Positions 8,617 through 16,203 of a stretch of DNA of 64,000 bases are shown one piece after another (positions within the stretch are counted from its first letter, which is position 1; every line of letters starts with the position of its first letter). The stretch comes from Enterococcus sp. DIV1094. Its GTDB lineage: Bacteria; Bacillota; Bacilli; Lactobacillales; Enterococcaceae. The notes beneath the pieces were generated by a model. The model did no database searches. It was not told the origin of the DNA and saw nothing but the letters and a program-made list of their open reading frames with translations. The stretch is from assembly GCF_017316305.2 (NCBI RefSeq), contig NZ_CP147250.1, forward strand, positions 763,501-827,500, in the 5' to 3' direction. A program made the position numbers and the translations under genes.

Positions 8617-9474
8617 TCATCCAACAAGATTCTCCAGCAATCTCAACAAACTTTTTACTTGAGTCGTATATAGTTCGTAATAATTTTTGCTTGGATGTTG
8701 GAATGCTGGTTGCCAAGGTTTTGGCTGTCCACTGTAATGGATGATATAAGGCCTCTTCCTCGCTTCACGGTATTCTTTCTCTCCTATAAATGTTGGATGT
8801 CTTTTCGTCTTATTTAGAATATAGGTCTGGACGTTCCATTTAGAATGTAGCCGATACCATTGATTATACAGCACTACGTTTAACGCCTCCTGGTCGTGAC
8901 ACTCCAATTTGTTTGGATAACGTTTGATATTTTCTAGCACCTTCTTTGTAATACCTAACTGATTCCACTTCAAGACATCGACGACGATCGCGCCAGAATC
9001 GAAACATAGTAAGGTTTTAATTGGCAGATCCACTTCTATTGAGGGATGGTGGAAACTAGCATCTTCCACTGCTGAGATGACATGTCCTGAAAAATCGACG
9101 GCCCATAATTCGGAAATATCTTCAAGGGCAATCATGTCACAATCTAAATATAGGATTTTTTCCGTCGATTGATTTTTTAAAAGCGCGGGCAACAAAATTC
9201 GAGCATTGGCCACCTTTGAAAGTTCTTGATCAGTCCTCCTTACTAGATGGTTGTCAATGGTTAAAAATTCAATACTTGCTTTTTCTCGTTTTATTGAGAC
9301 GATGGTTTTTAACATCTGACGATCAGTATCTGTTAATTGGATATCTAGAACAAAAAAATGAAATAAAATATCTTTCTTTTGGCAATTGTCTATGATTAAA
9401 AGTATTAATGCAGCTAAGTGAGGCGCCCAGGCAGTATTACAATAAGAAGCAATGGCTAATTCTTTTTTGGTCAT
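8617..9474 (-). CDS. Glycosyltransferase family 8 protein
   Basis: A 285-residue cytosolic enzyme expected to transfer a sugar from a nucleotide donor with retention of configuration. Family 8 marks are visible: an N-terminal Rossmann-like half, the metal-binding DxD as YLDCDMI (residues 111-113), FDSGAIVVD, a HDQEALN segment, and HYSGQPKPW near residue 248. The ATG at 9474 follows GGAGG. GT8 enzymes in Gram-positive bacteria often build teichoic-acid or surface-protein glycans. Here the gene stands alone among surface-protein genes, so glycosylation of one of the Ser/Thr-rich neighbours is possible but is inference. Its promoter lacks the shared TTGAGA dyad. Confidence 0.88.
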   Translation of the reverse strand: MTKKELAIASYCNTAWAPHLAALILLIIDNCQKKDILFHFFVLDIQLTDTDRQMLKTIVSIKREKASIEFLTIDNHLVRRTDQELSKVANARILLPALLKNQSTEKILYLDCDMIALEDISELWAVDFSGHVISAVEDASFHHPSIEVDLPIKTLLCFDSGAIVVDVLKWNQLGITKKVLENIKRYPNKLECHDQEALNVVLYNQWYRLHSKWNVQTYILNKTKRHPTFIGEKEYREARKRPYIIHYSGQPKPWQPAFQHPSKNYYELYTTQVKSLLRLLENLVG

Positions 9475-9568
9475 ACTACTCCTCCTTTTCTAAAAAATTT
9501 GAGAATTTGTCATTCCCCTTCTTATACACGCTCTCATAAAAAGAGACGATACAAATTTTTACAGAACC

Positions 9569-9613
9569 AACATTAATGATCTGAATAATCTGAAAATTCA
9601 GATCATTAATGTT
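9569..9613 (-). terminator. Hairpin, likely terminator of the decayed regulator
   Basis: A perfect 17-bp inverted repeat (9569-9585 and 9597-9613) with an 11-nt loop. On the minus strand it is followed by a short A/T stretch. It lies between the relic at 9825-10437 and the GT8 gene. Confidence 0.6.
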
Positions 9614-9824
9614 GAGCTCAGTTTTTGATGACTATTTTGTTTCATACACTTTTGATTTTATTTAGCGAATTTAAATGCTATCATCTCTGAGGTTATTTCT
9701 CCTCATTTCTTTCTTTTTAGAATATATATTTCTTTATCGTACTTCCCAATACATATACTGTTCTAATTAATATTCACCTGTTTGATGATCCCAATCCTTC
9801 CTCATTTACGAACCGAATACATAA

Positions 9825-10437
9825 CTATTTCCGGACAATATAAATGACATATTCTAAGTTAAGAATATATGATTTTAACTTGAGGCAAAAAGAAGTAAAC
9901 ATCAATTTCTGCTTCAGTACACTAAGCGAATGATTGGCTACATGTTCTTCAGATGATGTAAGTACTCTTGTTTTGTTTTTGACTATACTTGTCTCAGGGT
10001 AAAGAATATCTTTTGTTGAAATGATTAACTAGTTTGACCCCCAAGTTTTTCGTCAATGTGTAATTGGCGCACCTTGCGATCCTAACGATGAAAGATAGTA
10101 GAAATGACTGCCGATAAGATTTTTCCATATTCCAATGAATCTCTTTTAAGCACAAAATCATAGAGTTGAATATTTCGATACAAACTTTGTAGAATCGTGT
10201 GTTCAGTATAACTACTAAAGACAATGAACCCGGTAGATACATGCCTAATCTTCTCTCCAAACTCTAAACCTGCGTCCTCATCATACCTTACTCTACCAAG
10301 CTACTGAAAGAATCGTTGCGGTTCACTAATTAGTTGGATAGAATATGCGGTCTTTTACTATCTAAGATTTGTTGAATCATTTCTTTGTAATAGATGGCAC
10401 ACAAAGGATTCGTTTCAACCAAATAGATATCTACCAT
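9825..10437 (-). pseudogene. Decayed LytTR-type response regulator
   Basis: No intact frame is present, but pieces of one protein can be read in succession on the minus strand. From the ATG at 10437 there is a receiver-domain start (MVDIYLVETNP...) that stops at a TAA at 10330-10332. The middle is a receiver-domain end with GFIVF, YDFVLK and a G-x3-GEKIR segment, broken by TAG and TAA codons. In another frame comes a LytTR-like DNA-binding end (KDILYPETS, then SYILNLEYV). The order and spacing match AgrA/ComE-type regulators. Several stops and frame changes show long decay, and no partner kinase or peptide gene is seen nearby. An 88-residue frame at 9994-10260 is a by-product of this relic. 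Confidence 0.7.
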
Positions 10438-10571
10438 CTTAAAATAATCTATTTCTAGAAAGCCAATTTTCACAAATTTATGAAAAGAAATCAATGACTA
10501 CTAAAAAACAAAAAAAGAATCAGTATAGGCCTTCCGCTTAAATTCATTCATACACTTATCTTTGAATATTA

Positions 10572-10979
10572 TTATTTTACTTGATAAGCGAAATAGTGAC
10601 CATTTCTTTCTGCCAATCCAAAAGTAGCCGAACATTTTAAATAAGTAGGAATATATGTCACAGATGGAATAGAAAAGTATTGCTTTTGTTTATCCGTAAC
10701 CTTAATCGGCAACTGGATTTCTGTTCCATGATGATTCGTTAATATCGTATACTTATTTCTGAAGTTTACAATTATCGCTTGATAGCATCCTAAAAATTGT
10801 AACTTGTTTCCTTCATATCTTAATAGTTCTTCTTTTGAGGGTAAAAAACTCGGTTCCAAAGCTTTCGGATTTTTTGTATGCAAGTGAACATGGGGAATCA
10901 TTAAATTGTTGTATTCCATAAAAATACTTATTGTTAGAAGAACAAGCATTCCAATGGTAAGAAATAAGAATCTTTTCAT
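10572..10979 (-). CDS. Membrane-anchored or exported protein of unknown function
   Basis: A 135-residue protein that I do not recognise. The ATG at 10979 is preceded by AGGGGG with 5 nt between them; a longer frame to 11045 has no site. Residues 2-20 are a hydrophobic segment (signal anchor or signal peptide). The rest is a soluble, beta-rich domain with two Cys (about 66 and 117). No family motif or sorting signal is visible. It follows the DUF3955-type gene on the same strand, with a gap of about 95 nt, so the two may be co-transcribed. Confidence 0.65.
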   Translation of the reverse strand: MKRFLFLTIGMLVLLTISIFMEYNNLMIPHVHLHTKNPKALEPSFLPSKEELLRYEGNKLQFLGCYQAIIVNFRNKYTILTNHHGTEIQLPIKVTDKQKQYFSIPSVTYIPTYLKCSATFGLAERNGHYFAYQVK

Positions 10980-11075
10980 TTCGTCCCCCTTCTGAGAAAC
11001 ACATCCTAAAAATAGTAGATACCTTTTTATAAAAATATCTCGCATTGTCTGTCTTTCTACGAAAGCCTTTCACTA

Positions 11076-11282
11076 TTAACTTGAAATTTTCTTATTACGC
11101 CAGTATCTAGCTATGAACCAAATACTTGAAACGAGAAATCCAATTTCTCCTATAATGACACTGTAAAATCCTGGCTCGTGAACAATTCCATGTTTATCTA
11201 CATAAACGAATGACGTACCAAAAAAAGGGATTAACAAAGAAATGAGTAAACAAACAGTGGGGGAGCCATATTTCTTCCACAT
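11076..11282 (-). CDS. DUF3955-like small membrane protein
   Basis: A 68-residue protein with two hydrophobic helices (about 9-28 and 43-62) joined by a loop reading DKHGIVHEPGFYSV. The 'G-x-x-x-EP-x-F' loop between two helices is the pattern of DUF3955 proteins, whose role is unknown. The ATG at 11282 is preferred because AAAGG lies about 10 nt before it; the GTG at 11291 is too close to that site. The gap 11283-11673 holds its promoter region and, further right, a weak hairpin, but no gene I can support. Confidence 0.6.
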   Translation of the reverse strand: MWKKYGSPTVCLLISLLIPFFGTSFVYVDKHGIVHEPGFYSVIIGEIGFLVSSIWFIARYWRNKKISS

Positions 11283-11620
11283 TTTTTCCACACCTTTCTA
11301 TTCATAAGATATGCAATAACAAATAGAACAATCATAAGTGGGAGAACAGCCATAGTATCCTATTTGCTATTGCAAAAGAGTTTTAACGATTAACAACTCT
11401 TCTTTGTTAAGAATAAGTAAATGTGAGTCGTTCAAAATTCCATTTTCAGCTATTTTTCATCAAATTTTGAGACTCACTAAATTTATTCACCCTAAATATT
11501 CTATTCATAAAGCATCGAACTTTATTTCAACCGTTATATCCTTTGAGTTAAAATAAATTTGGGCATTTCAGATAATGATTTGGATTAACCATTATATTCC
11601 TTCAAATTGTCTTTTAAATA

Positions 11621-11641
11621 CGCTCCCTTTGATAGGAAGCG
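11621..11641 (-). terminator. Weak terminator after the 11674 gene
   Basis: A 7-bp stem (CGCTTCC with GGGAGCG, one G-U pair) and a 7-nt loop lie about 30 nt past the stop codon, followed on the minus strand by TATTTA. It is a modest hairpin. Confidence 0.5.
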
Positions 11642-11673
11642 CACTTGGCTTGAAATTTGATAGGAATGATTGA

Positions 11674-12489
11674 TTAGTTGCTGCTACTCTTCAAGGGAAC
11701 ATCCACTTGTGCAAACACTTTTCCATCTTTCAAATGTAAAATACTCACCTTTTTATCGATTGAGTCTACGAAATCTTCAGCGTATAGTTGAAAGGGTTGA
11801 TTTTCAACTTGCTCTGATTCAGGAACAGAATCAAACTGCATGATTCGTCTACCAAGTCCATTGACAATCAACATCAATGTATCTTTATCCGTTGTTCCTC
11901 GATTATCAAATGTTCCAACGATCGATGAATCTTTACCTATAACAAATGGCTGAACGCTTAAACTTTTGATCATTGTATTATTTCCAGTTAATTCATCGTA
12001 CGCAGATAATAAATCACGTGCATATAACATAGAGATCGGCAATTGTTCGTCAGCGTTTAAGACATCAATACCTACTGCTGCATAGTTACTTACACTTACT
12101 TGCTGGCGTAGAATAGCTATATCTTCATCATTAAGTGTTAATTCATATTTTCCAGACTCAGAATAAGGAATTGATTGGTAAATCCCATCTTCTTGTGTAA
12201 AGAAACGAACGAATAAATAAGGTTTCGGATTTTTTAGCTCAATCTTCATGGACAAATGAGCCTGACCATTCACTAAGCTCATTTGAATCTTTGAATTTCC
12301 ATTACTTGTATTGATTACCGGAATATCAACTTGAGTTTCAGCTAATGGAGATGTTGTAAGAGGACTTCTTTGTGGTTCCGATAAACTGGTTTGAGTTTCT
12401 AAATTCAGAGTGTCTGTGTGCACCTTCATTGTTCCGCCTGTCACTCCTAATGCTAATGATAAAATACCTAATTTAATTATTTTCTGCAT
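11674..12489 (-). CDS. Secreted protein with C-terminal Ig-like domain
   Basis: A 271-residue protein exported through an N-terminal signal peptide (about 1-26). A Ser/Thr/Pro/Gln-rich stretch (about 30-60) follows, then a beta-rich middle domain (about 60-180). The last 80 residues read IVGTFDNRG ... LIVNGLGRR ... FQLYAEDFV ... KVSILHLKDGK, a pattern seen in repeated Ig-like modules of Gram-positive surface proteins. There is no WxL motif, sorting signal or membrane helix at the end. An AAGGAG box precedes the ATG at 12489. A sigma-70-like promoter (TTGCAT, 17 nt, TAAAGG) can be drawn upstream, but not the shared dyad. Function unknown. Confidence 0.7.
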   Translation of the reverse strand: MQKIIKLGILSLALGVTGGTMKVHTDTLNLETQTSLSEPQRSPLTTSPLAETQVDIPVINTSNGNSKIQMSLVNGQAHLSMKIELKNPKPYLFVRFFTQEDGIYQSIPYSESGKYELTLNDEDIAILRQQVSVSNYAAVGIDVLNADEQLPISMLYARDLLSAYDELTGNNTMIKSLSVQPFVIGKDSSIVGTFDNRGTTDKDTLMLIVNGLGRRIMQFDSVPESEQVENQPFQLYAEDFVDSIDKKVSILHLKDGKVFAQVDVPLKSSSN

Positions 12490-12582
12490 ATTTCTATCTC
12501 CTTCTCATTCTTCTATGTTCATCTTTTAAACTATCCTTTATTATTAAAATCGGTAGTATGCAAATTTTTTCTATAGACGTAT

Positions 12583-12612
12583 AAAACAAAAGAGCCGCTT
12601 CGGCTCTCTTGT
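12583..12612 (-). terminator. Intrinsic terminator, probably bidirectional
   Basis: A stem built on AAGAGCCG and CGGCTCTT with a short loop is followed by TTTTGTTTTAT on the minus strand and TTGTTTATTT on the plus strand. It ends the transcript of the decayed Ig-like gene at 12720-13353. Confidence 0.85.
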
Positions 12613-12719
12613 TTATTTACTAGAACAGGTTAGAACAGTCTAATTTACTCGATTAAATGACAATTACTTGTTTTCTTGACGTGACAGTTATTTACTGAAC
12701 TACGAACATAATCGCTTAG

Positions 12720-13353
12720 CTATTTTGTTCGTATAACTGACACATTTAGTTTTTTTATAACAACGGGATCGCCATGGATAGAAGGTACACAATAGATGAT
12801 ACTATATGTGCCCGCTTTTCTAGTGTCTACATTGTTTTCCAGAATAAAGATAATCTGTTGTCTCCACACCTTGACTATCATGTGAAGTGATCCCTAATTA
12901 TTTTGGAAGCGGATTAAACGTGCTATATTGCGAGACAACAATAGGGTTTTGTGGAAATACAATATCTGCAATGTGGTCTAGAACAGTGACAGCAATGCTT
13001 TTCTCCGTTCGCTTATGATCAGAATCTTCTATTGCATACGTTACTTTATATTTTCCTGGTTGGTTCATATCCACATTATCATAGATGACATTCTCTAGTG
13101 CAGGTTGGCTACTTCCATCTTCGTGATCATAAAAATATACGCCTTCCAATGGATTAAAAAAATCTCCGACGTAAAGGGTCCGATCATTCGCAAAAATTAC
13201 CGGAGCCTGTCCAGTTTGCTCTAATGGTTTCATTACAGGGGCACCCTCTATCGCTTTTTCTGCTTCTGTCGCAAATGTCACCTGATTTGCAACTACTGTT
13301 GGAATGGCTAGTGCAACCAAACTCAGCATACTCAACCATTTAGAATGTTTCAT
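12720..13353 (-). pseudogene. Secreted DUF5011/Ig-like protein, broken
   Basis: The frame from the ATG at 13353 gives 151 residues: a signal peptide (to about residue 29), then one complete DUF5011-type Ig-like domain (about 48-126, with APVI, FNPLEGV, DNVDMNQPGKYKVTY). A second domain starts (VVSQYSTFNPLPK) and stops at a TAA at 12898-12900. Beyond it the second domain can still be read: LGITSHDSQG in the same frame, then ENNVDTRKAGTYS in the next frame, ending at a TAG at 12720. So one nonsense change and one frameshift (near 12830-12850) have removed the second domain. The first domain may still be made and exported. Its promoter has the shared dyad. Confidence 0.75.
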
Positions 13354-13401
13354 ATTTTCCCTCCTTTCTTAATTGATTATATGGAAAATCCATACGATTA
13401 A

Positions 13402-13465
13402 ATTATAGTTAGGAGTGGAAATCGAATGGTCTCATATTTTAGAGTTATTTACGCATTATTGATAT
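13402..13465 (-). promoter_or_regulatory. Shared dyad promoter, broken Ig-like gene
   Basis: On the minus strand this is ATATCA, 24 nt, ATGAGA, 22 nt, TATAAT, 48 nt before the ATG at 13353. Each half-site has one change from the common form, but the spacing is exact. Confidence 0.6.
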
Positions 13466-13475
13466 TATTCTTCCT

Positions 13476-13775
13476 CTAACTACTAGTCTGATAATAAAAA
13501 TTATTTTCATGTTTTTTAAGATAGAAAGGTATCACTTTTTCATCTTTCAATTCTTTATAGTTTTTGTATTTAAAAAGATAGTAATATTTATTTTTTCCTT
13601 TGATATAAGCAGTATCAAGATAATGTAAATATTTTACTTGAGAAATAAAAATTAGTTTTTCAGTACTCGTTAATTCTGGAAGTCCTTTCTTCCTTCGCCA
13701 ACTATCCAAATCAATAAAAGTGAATGTTCTTTGTTTTGTTTGTGAAATAAAGGATAATAACTCCTTCTCTGACAT
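13476..13775 (-). CDS. Small protein of unknown function
   Basis: A 99-residue protein that I do not recognise. It is rich in Lys and Tyr, has no signal peptide or membrane helix, and is predicted cytosolic. AAGGAGG lies 9 nt before the ATG at 13775, a strong start. A short helical N-terminal half (residues 1-55) containing a WRRKKGLPELT segment could be a winged-helix-like fold, but no motif proves it. It sits alone between two dyad-controlled surface genes, and its stop is 10 nt from the dyad at 13402-13465. Confidence 0.6.
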   Translation of the reverse strand: MSEKELLSFISQTKQRTFTFIDLDSWRRKKGLPELTSTEKLIFISQVKYLHYLDTAYIKGKNKYYYLFKYKNYKELKDEKVIPFYLKKHENNFYYQTSS

Positions 13776-13966
13776 TTTCCTGCACCTCCTTATTAATCAT
13801 ACGTGCCGTATCTTATATTTTTACAACAACATCATTTCTACTATGATATAGTATCTTTTCATTTTGAAACAAAGTTCTCTTCTGATTAACCAAAGCATGA
13901 TAGCTTGCAAGCTAAAATTTTTAAAAGATGTAAGGTCATAATCATCAGAGAACTTTAAGCAGCTAT

Positions 13967-15487
13967 TTACTTTAAAAATAGCAACGCAAATGGATCAATC
14001 AATTGGGATTGGTTTAAACTGCTGTCTCGACTAACCTCGAAGTGCAGATGACTCCCAGTACTATTACCAGTAGAACCTACATAACCAATTATTTGTCCTT
14101 GTGCGACATGATCACCAACTTTTACGGTATATGCTTGTTGGTGCGCATACAATGCAGTCGTACCGTCTTCATGTTCTATGGCTACATAGTTTCCCCAAGA
14201 AGAATGGAATTCTGCTTTTCTCACTGTACCAGCTTTACTTGCATAGATTGGTTCTCCTTGTGACGCAGCTAGATCTAAACCACGGTGAAACTCACCATCT
14301 CGAAAACCAAAAGGGCTAGAAATCGTATAGTTTTTAAGTGGTGTAATATATCCTTTCTGGTTTACTTCCGGTCCAGTAGTTTCTTTATCATATTGTTGTA
14401 AGTCATATGTTTCAATCAAACCATTCAGTTTTTGATTGTACCTCGTATCAGACGCATAACGTCCTGTTAAAAATTTAGTCGCTTCTTGATACGTTTTAGC
14501 ATGAGACTTCCACATGCCCGCATAAAACTCACGATTGTCAATTAAGCCACTTGTCATTAACTTCGCGTAGTCTTGTAAACTTTCTTCATAATTTTTGTAT
14601 TTTCTAAACGCTGATTGCACGCTATAAAGTGTCCCTTCACCTGTATCTTCTTGCGTAGTAAGGGAAACACTATCTCCTTTATATGCTCCCTTAATTCCAA
14701 AAAGATTGTAGTTTGGCGCTTGTGCTAACTGACTTTGTCCACTCGCTGATTCTAAAATCGCTTGCGCAATCATCACAGACGCATATAAGCCATTTTCTTG
14801 ACCGATTTTTCTTGAGGATTCCCCTATTTTACGAATAAAACTTTCGACAGATTCATCTTTTTCAAAATGAATCGAGTCCTTATCGATTTCTTCACTCCCT
14901 GGTACTAAGTCTTGAATGGGCATAGTTGGACTTGGTTGGTTCACCTCTTCTTCAGGAGTCATTGGTGTAGCCGGAGTAACTGATTGTGGTGGTGCTTTTT
15001 GTTCCGTATCCCCTTGATCTGTCTTCTCCTTTTGATTATTCGAATCATCTGCGCCTGTTGTATCAGGTTCTTGTGGTTGACTTGGTTTAGTCGGCTTTGT
15101 TATGGATGGTTCAGTTGATGTATCTGTTTCTTCTGAATTATCCGTTGTTGTATTTGTTGTAGTCGTTTCTCCCGTGGTTTCGTTTGTGTCACTCGTGCTT
15201 CCTGTTGTGGCCGTTTCATCTGTCGTTTCGTTTGTATCACTGGTGGTGTCTGCTGTGCTTGTTTCATCCGTTGTATCGTATGTGTCGCTGGTGGTGTCTG
15301 CTGTACTCGTTTCATTCGTTGTTTCAGTTTGTTCCTCTGAAGTTGTTGCTGTGCCTGATATCGTATCTATTGTAGTCTGTTCTGTCGATAAAACTTTTTC
15401 ATCTGCTACTATTTGTAAAGGTGTAATAAACAACAGTTGTGACAGAAGAACCCCTGAAACAAAGCAATGCGTAAACTTTTTTTGCAA
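13967..15487 (-). CDS. Two-domain murein hydrolase: GH73 glucosaminidase plus M23 peptidase
   Basis: A 506-residue secreted enzyme that should cut both glycan strands and cross-bridges of peptidoglycan. After a signal peptide (about 1-29) comes a Thr/Ser/Glu/Asp-rich repeat region (about 45-195). A GH73 domain (about 205-365) has VMIAQAILESASGQSQLA with the catalytic-type Glu and NLFGIKGAYKG. A LytM/M23 domain (about 385-506) shows the metal ligands in HRGLD (residue 401) and HLHFEV (residue 480). The start is a TTG at 15487 with GGAAGG before it; no better start fits. It follows the YxeA-like gene by 55 nt, so both should be driven by the dyad promoter at 15986. GH73 plus M23 in one chain is typical of phage or conjugative-element lysins and of some autolysins. 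Confidence 0.9.
   Translation of the reverse strand: MQKKFTHCFVSGVLLSQLLFITPLQIVADEKVLSTEQTTIDTISGTATTSEEQTETTNETSTADTTSDTYDTTDETSTADTTSDTNETTDETATTGSTSDTNETTGETTTTNTTTDNSEETDTSTEPSITKPTKPSQPQEPDTTGADDSNNQKEKTDQGDTEQKAPPQSVTPATPMTPEEEVNQPSPTMPIQDLVPGSEEIDKDSIHFEKDESVESFIRKIGESSRKIGQENGLYASVMIAQAILESASGQSQLAQAPNYNLFGIKGAYKGDSVSLTTQEDTGEGTLYSVQSAFRKYKNYEESLQDYAKLMTSGLIDNREFYAGMWKSHAKTYQEATKFLTGRYASDTRYNQKLNGLIETYDLQQYDKETTGPEVNQKGYITPLKNYTISSPFGFRDGEFHRGLDLAASQGEPIYASKAGTVRKAEFHSSWGNYVAIEHEDGTTALYAHQQAYTVKVGDHVAQGQIIGYVGSTGNSTGSHLHFEVSRDSSLNQSQLIDPFALLFLK
15149..15316 (-). repeat. Tandem repeat coding for a Thr-rich linker
   Basis: About four imperfect 42-bp units encode a 14-residue repeat (type NETTDETSTADTTSD) between the signal peptide and the GH73 domain. 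The repeat number could vary by slippage. It also makes long spurious frames on the plus strand. Confidence 0.7.
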
Positions 15488-15542
15488 TATTTTCCCTTCC
15501 TTTTCTTCAATATTTTTTATCCTTTTAACTCTATGTTAAATT

Positions 15543-15893
15543 TCACTCTTTATTTTCTAACTGAATCAATGCTTTCTGTGGAATCTCTGTTCTTTTTAGC
15601 TCCATATACCCTTGCTCTTTCTTTAAGTTGGTATAGGTGATTTTCAAATACGAGTCTTTAATAAAAGGTCGACCTAAATCTGGATGTGTAGAGAAGTGTA
15701 ATTTTTTTCCATTTCCGTCTTCATCATATCCTTTTAAATCATAATAATAGACTTTCTCATCTGTTATTTCAGCTCGTATCTCTCCGTCAGTTGTAACTTT
15801 TACGTAATAATATTGTGGATGGATCATATACCATATCCCACCACATAGTAAACTAATGATTACGACAGAGATTCCTATTTTTAATTTCCCCAT
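15543..15893 (-). CDS. YxeA-like protein (DUF1093 family)
   Basis: A 116-residue protein with one N-terminal hydrophobic helix (about 5-24), a signal anchor or signal peptide, and a small OB-like extracytoplasmic domain. The run 'YYYVKVTTDGE ... YYYDLKGYDEDGNGKKLHF ... YLKITYTNLKKEQGY ... IPQKAL' is the DUF1093/YxeA signature. The function of the family is unknown. It is the first gene of a two-gene unit with the murein hydrolase (55-nt gap) and has the shared dyad promoter 92 nt upstream. Confidence 0.82.
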   Translation of the reverse strand: MGKLKIGISVVIISLLCGGIWYMIHPQYYYVKVTTDGEIRAEITDEKVYYYDLKGYDEDGNGKKLHFSTHPDLGRPFIKDSYLKITYTNLKKEQGYMELKRTEIPQKALIQLENKE

Positions 15894-15985
15894 TATCTAT
15901 CACTTTCTTTATTCCAGTTGAAGCCTAATATCTTGATAAACAGTTGAATCTAGTTAATCTGTTTCATTCTCACATGAACAGGTAA

Positions 15986-16049
15986 ATTATAACCATTATT
16001 CTAAAAGCGCAAGTCTCAAATTCCTATTAAATCGATGAATTTCTGATAC
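15986..16049 (-). promoter_or_regulatory. Shared dyad promoter, yxeA-like/murein hydrolase unit
   Basis: On the minus strand this is GTATCA, 24 nt, TTGAGA, 22 nt, TATAAT, a perfect form of the shared layout. It lies 92 nt before the ATG at 15893. With the terminator at 16117 it accounts for the gap 15894-16203. Confidence 0.68.
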
Positions 16050-16116
16050 CACTGAGAATTTATTAATGATGCGTCGGACCTCTGAAACTGGCTATCTCAT
16101 GTTTTATATAAAAAAA

Positions 16117-16163
16117 AATAAATAAGAAAGTTCATAAAAACGAGACTTTGCTTATTTATTTTG
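16117..16163 (-). terminator. Intrinsic terminator after the broken Mga-type gene
   Basis: Inverted repeat AAAATAAATAAG-x-AAAGT with its complement, about 13-nt loop, followed on the minus strand by a run of T. It lies 40 nt past the stop at 16204. Confidence 0.75.
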
Positions 16164-16203
16164 TTCATAGGATCTTCAAATGAATGACTTTGTTTAGAAT
16201 AAA

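Noticed and set aside
9475..9560. TTGTAT, 22 nt, TATAAG upstream of the GT8 gene as a sixth member of the dyad promoters
   Set aside because: The spacing fits but the box is not TTGAGA and there is no inverted half-site further upstream.
9994..10260. 88-residue frame on the minus strand
   Set aside because: It lies out of frame with the readable fragments of a LytTR response regulator and has no ribosome-binding site; it is a by-product of the relic.
11235..11357. Possible 40-residue hydrophobic peptide (MAVLPLMIVL...) on the minus strand, overlapping the DUF3955-like gene
   Set aside because: Only a weak upstream site and overlap with a better-supported gene in another frame; not enough to call a gene.
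11467..11473. TTGAGAC on the plus strand in the gap before the DUF3955-like gene
   Set aside because: No partner half-site at 24-25 nt, no plus-strand gene follows, and single copies of this heptamer are expected by chance in a window of this size.
15102..15539. 145-residue Val/Ser-rich frame on the plus strand
   Set aside because: It is the antisense of the Thr-rich repeat of the murein hydrolase, which automatically gives long open frames.
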